Shown in pieces: positions 4,582-5,361 of a stretch of 5,361 bases of DNA. The notes below the pieces were generated by a model, which was not told where the DNA came from, ran no database searches, and saw nothing but the letters and a program-made list of their open reading frames with translations. Origin of the DNA: JBFLXN01 sp040755715 [NCBI: Candidatus Edwardsbacteria bacterium] (lineage in GTDB: Bacteria; Edwardsbacteria; AC1; JBFLXN01); NCBI GenBank assembly GCA_040755715.1, contig JBFLXN010000178.1, positions 1-5,361 of the forward strand, in the 5' to 3' direction. Every line of letters starts with the position of its first letter. The stretch's first letter is position 1. The translations under genes and the position numbers were made by a program.

Positions 4582-5157
4582 CTAACTTTTTGAAGAAATT
4601 TTATAACCGTGCCTTTCAAGTATCTGCCGAAGAGTGTCTATTGTCTCAGAGACGGTCTGCTCATCTTGAATATAGTTACACCTTCTATGAACCCATATCA
4701 CATTTTGGACATTATGACCTTCTCTCGCGCGCGAAAGTGGAATTAAATGTCCCATTTGAATAGAAACAGGATCCATTCTCCCCGAACGCATAAAATCCTC
4801 AAAATTTATAGCCTCCTGACAAATCGGGCAATAGGTTATTTCTTCAGCAAATTCCCTATCTTTATTTAGCAATGGGATTAACTGTTCAGAAATTGAAGGT
4901 GCATTTCTACTTTTGAGAAGCAACCAAGTTAGTTTCTTCGCTGCTCCGAGGGTATTTTGTTTTGTGCTATATTCAGCATGGTCTTTTTTAAGTTGCCACC
5001 TTGCTATTCGTTTACCCCTTATAGAGAAAGCGGCGACTTCAATCTTATCAATATATTTTGTTGTAAGAATACTCTTTAGTTCTTCAAGAATTCTTACCCA
5101 TTCTTTTGGTAGTTCTGCTGTCGCAAATTTCCGCAAGACCCAATAATGCCACGGCAT
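4582..5157 (-). CDS. HNH-type endonuclease with zinc knuckles (191 aa)
   Basis: Probably a DNA endonuclease of the HNH (beta-beta-alpha-metal) class; I do not recognise the exact family. The C-terminal part holds the signature: CPIC (C110, C113), then MGHLIPLSR (H137), REGHNVQN (N149 or N152) and WVHRRCN (H157, C160). The two Cys/His pairs would bind structural zinc, while H137, N152 and H157 are the likely catalytic set. The tail NYIQDEQTVSETIDTLRQIL after the motif recalls, from memory only, some Type II restriction enzymes with HNH sites. The N-terminal 105 residues, rich in basic and aromatic residues, show no domain I know and may bind DNA. No signal peptide or membrane segment is seen. 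The start is firm: AAGGAGG lies five bases before the ATG. No methyltransferase is visible in the window. The DUF1016 nuclease follows 59 bases downstream in the same direction. Confidence 0.82.
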   Translation of the reverse strand: MPWHYWVLRKFATAELPKEWVRILEELKSILTTKYIDKIEVAAFSIRGKRIARWQLKKDHAEYSTKQNTLGAAKKLTWLLLKSRNAPSISEQLIPLLNKDREFAEEITYCPICQEAINFEDFMRSGRMDPVSIQMGHLIPLSRAREGHNVQNVIWVHRRCNYIQDEQTVSETIDTLRQILERHGYKISSKS

Positions 5158-5162
5158 ACTAT

Positions 5163-5169
5163 CCTCCTT
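5163..5169 (-). promoter_or_regulatory. strong Shine-Dalgarno AAGGAGG of the HNH gene
   Basis: The complement of 5163-5169 is AAGGAGG, five bases before the ATG at 5157. It is one of the two best ribosome binding sites in the window and indicates that the 191-residue HNH protein is complete at its N-terminus and not a fragment of a longer enzyme. Confidence 0.85.
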
Positions 5170-5236
5170 AGAAATTTATTATTTCCATACTTTGTTTTCT
5201 TAATTCCATTTTGGATATGATAATTTCCCTCGTCTT

Positions 5237-5265
5237 GCTATATGAAACGGCATAATTTTTGATAA
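5237..5265 (-). promoter_or_regulatory. weak sigma70-like promoter candidate for the HNH gene
   Basis: On the minus strand TTATCA (complement of 5260-5265) and TATAGC (complement of 5237-5242) are separated by exactly 17 bases. Each hexamer matches four of six consensus positions. The implied transcript would start near 5230 with a leader of roughly 70 bases. The whole stretch 5170-5361 is very AT-rich, so such matches are expected by chance. Nothing else definite was found in 5170-5361. Confidence 0.2.
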
Positions 5266-5361
5266 ATTATTTATATGGTAAAACATAATTTTGTATTGAC
5301 AATGGAGAACGGTTAATACCTTTAAATACAGTTTTAATAGAATATTTAAGTTTATCTGTAT

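Noticed and set aside
4048-4593. Several overlapping plus-strand open frames opposite the DUF1016 gene
   Set aside because: They are antisense to a clearly conserved protein, lack recognisable domains, and mirror the in-gene repeats.
4725-4734. TCGCGCGCGA palindrome inside the HNH gene
   Set aside because: It stands out in AT-rich DNA but simply encodes part of LSRARE in the HNH region; a single 10-base palindrome is not enough for a regulatory call.
5296-5301. TTGACA on the plus strand near the right edge
   Set aside because: No acceptable -10 hexamer lies 16-18 bases downstream; the sequence there is CCTTTA. A divergent gene beyond the window cannot be judged.

Overview
The window looks like chromosomal sequence from an AT-rich, probably uncultivated bacterium. 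All six genes I can support lie on the minus strand and read right to left. Shine-Dalgarno sites are bacterial in type (AGGAGG before the HNH gene and before the DUF3795 gene). The protein families (one-domain beta-CASP RNase, short glyoxalase-II-like hydrolase, Ogt-type alkyltransferase, DUF3795, DUF1016/YhcG nuclease) are widespread and do not fix a phylum. The many short intergenic repeats remind me of candidate-phylum genomes, but that is an impression and not evidence.

Layout in transcription order, from right to left. (1) A 204-base AT-rich leader (5158-5361) holds a weak promoter candidate and a strong ribosome binding site. (2) 4582-5157 encodes a 191-residue HNH-type zinc-knuckle endonuclease that I cannot name. 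(3) A 59-base gap carries one copy of a 19-bp repeat. (4) 3413-4522 encodes a DUF1016/YhcG-family PD-(D/E)XK nuclease whose interdomain linker is built from three in-frame copies of a short palindrome. (5) A 98-base gap carries the second copy of the 19-bp repeat. (6) 2799-3314 encodes a methylated-DNA-protein cysteine methyltransferase. (7) A 138-base gap is filled by an imperfect inverted repeat and a small hairpin. (8) 2034-2660 encodes a glyoxalase-II-like metallo-hydrolase. (9) A 165-base gap is almost entirely a nested inverted repeat built from heptamer and nonamer tandem arrays. (10) 480-1868 encodes a beta-CASP/CPSF-like RNase. (11) After only 15 bases, 60-464 encodes a cysteine-rich DUF3795 protein, followed by a weak terminator candidate at the left edge.

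Functionally the left four genes are housekeeping: RNA processing, thioester or aldehyde detoxification, and alkylated-base repair. The right two are nucleases of accessory character, with no methyltransferase in view. Only the beta-CASP/DUF3795 pair has spacing that clearly suggests translational coupling. The other genes are co-directional but separated by repeats, so a single operon is not shown.

The most noteworthy signals are the in-frame palindromic repeats in the DUF1016 gene, including one copy whose two arms changed together; the matching 19-bp repeats flanking that gene; and the nested hairpin that supplies the stop codon of one metallo-hydrolase gene and reaches the start codon of the next. 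No tRNA, rRNA, CRISPR array, transposase or integrase was seen.
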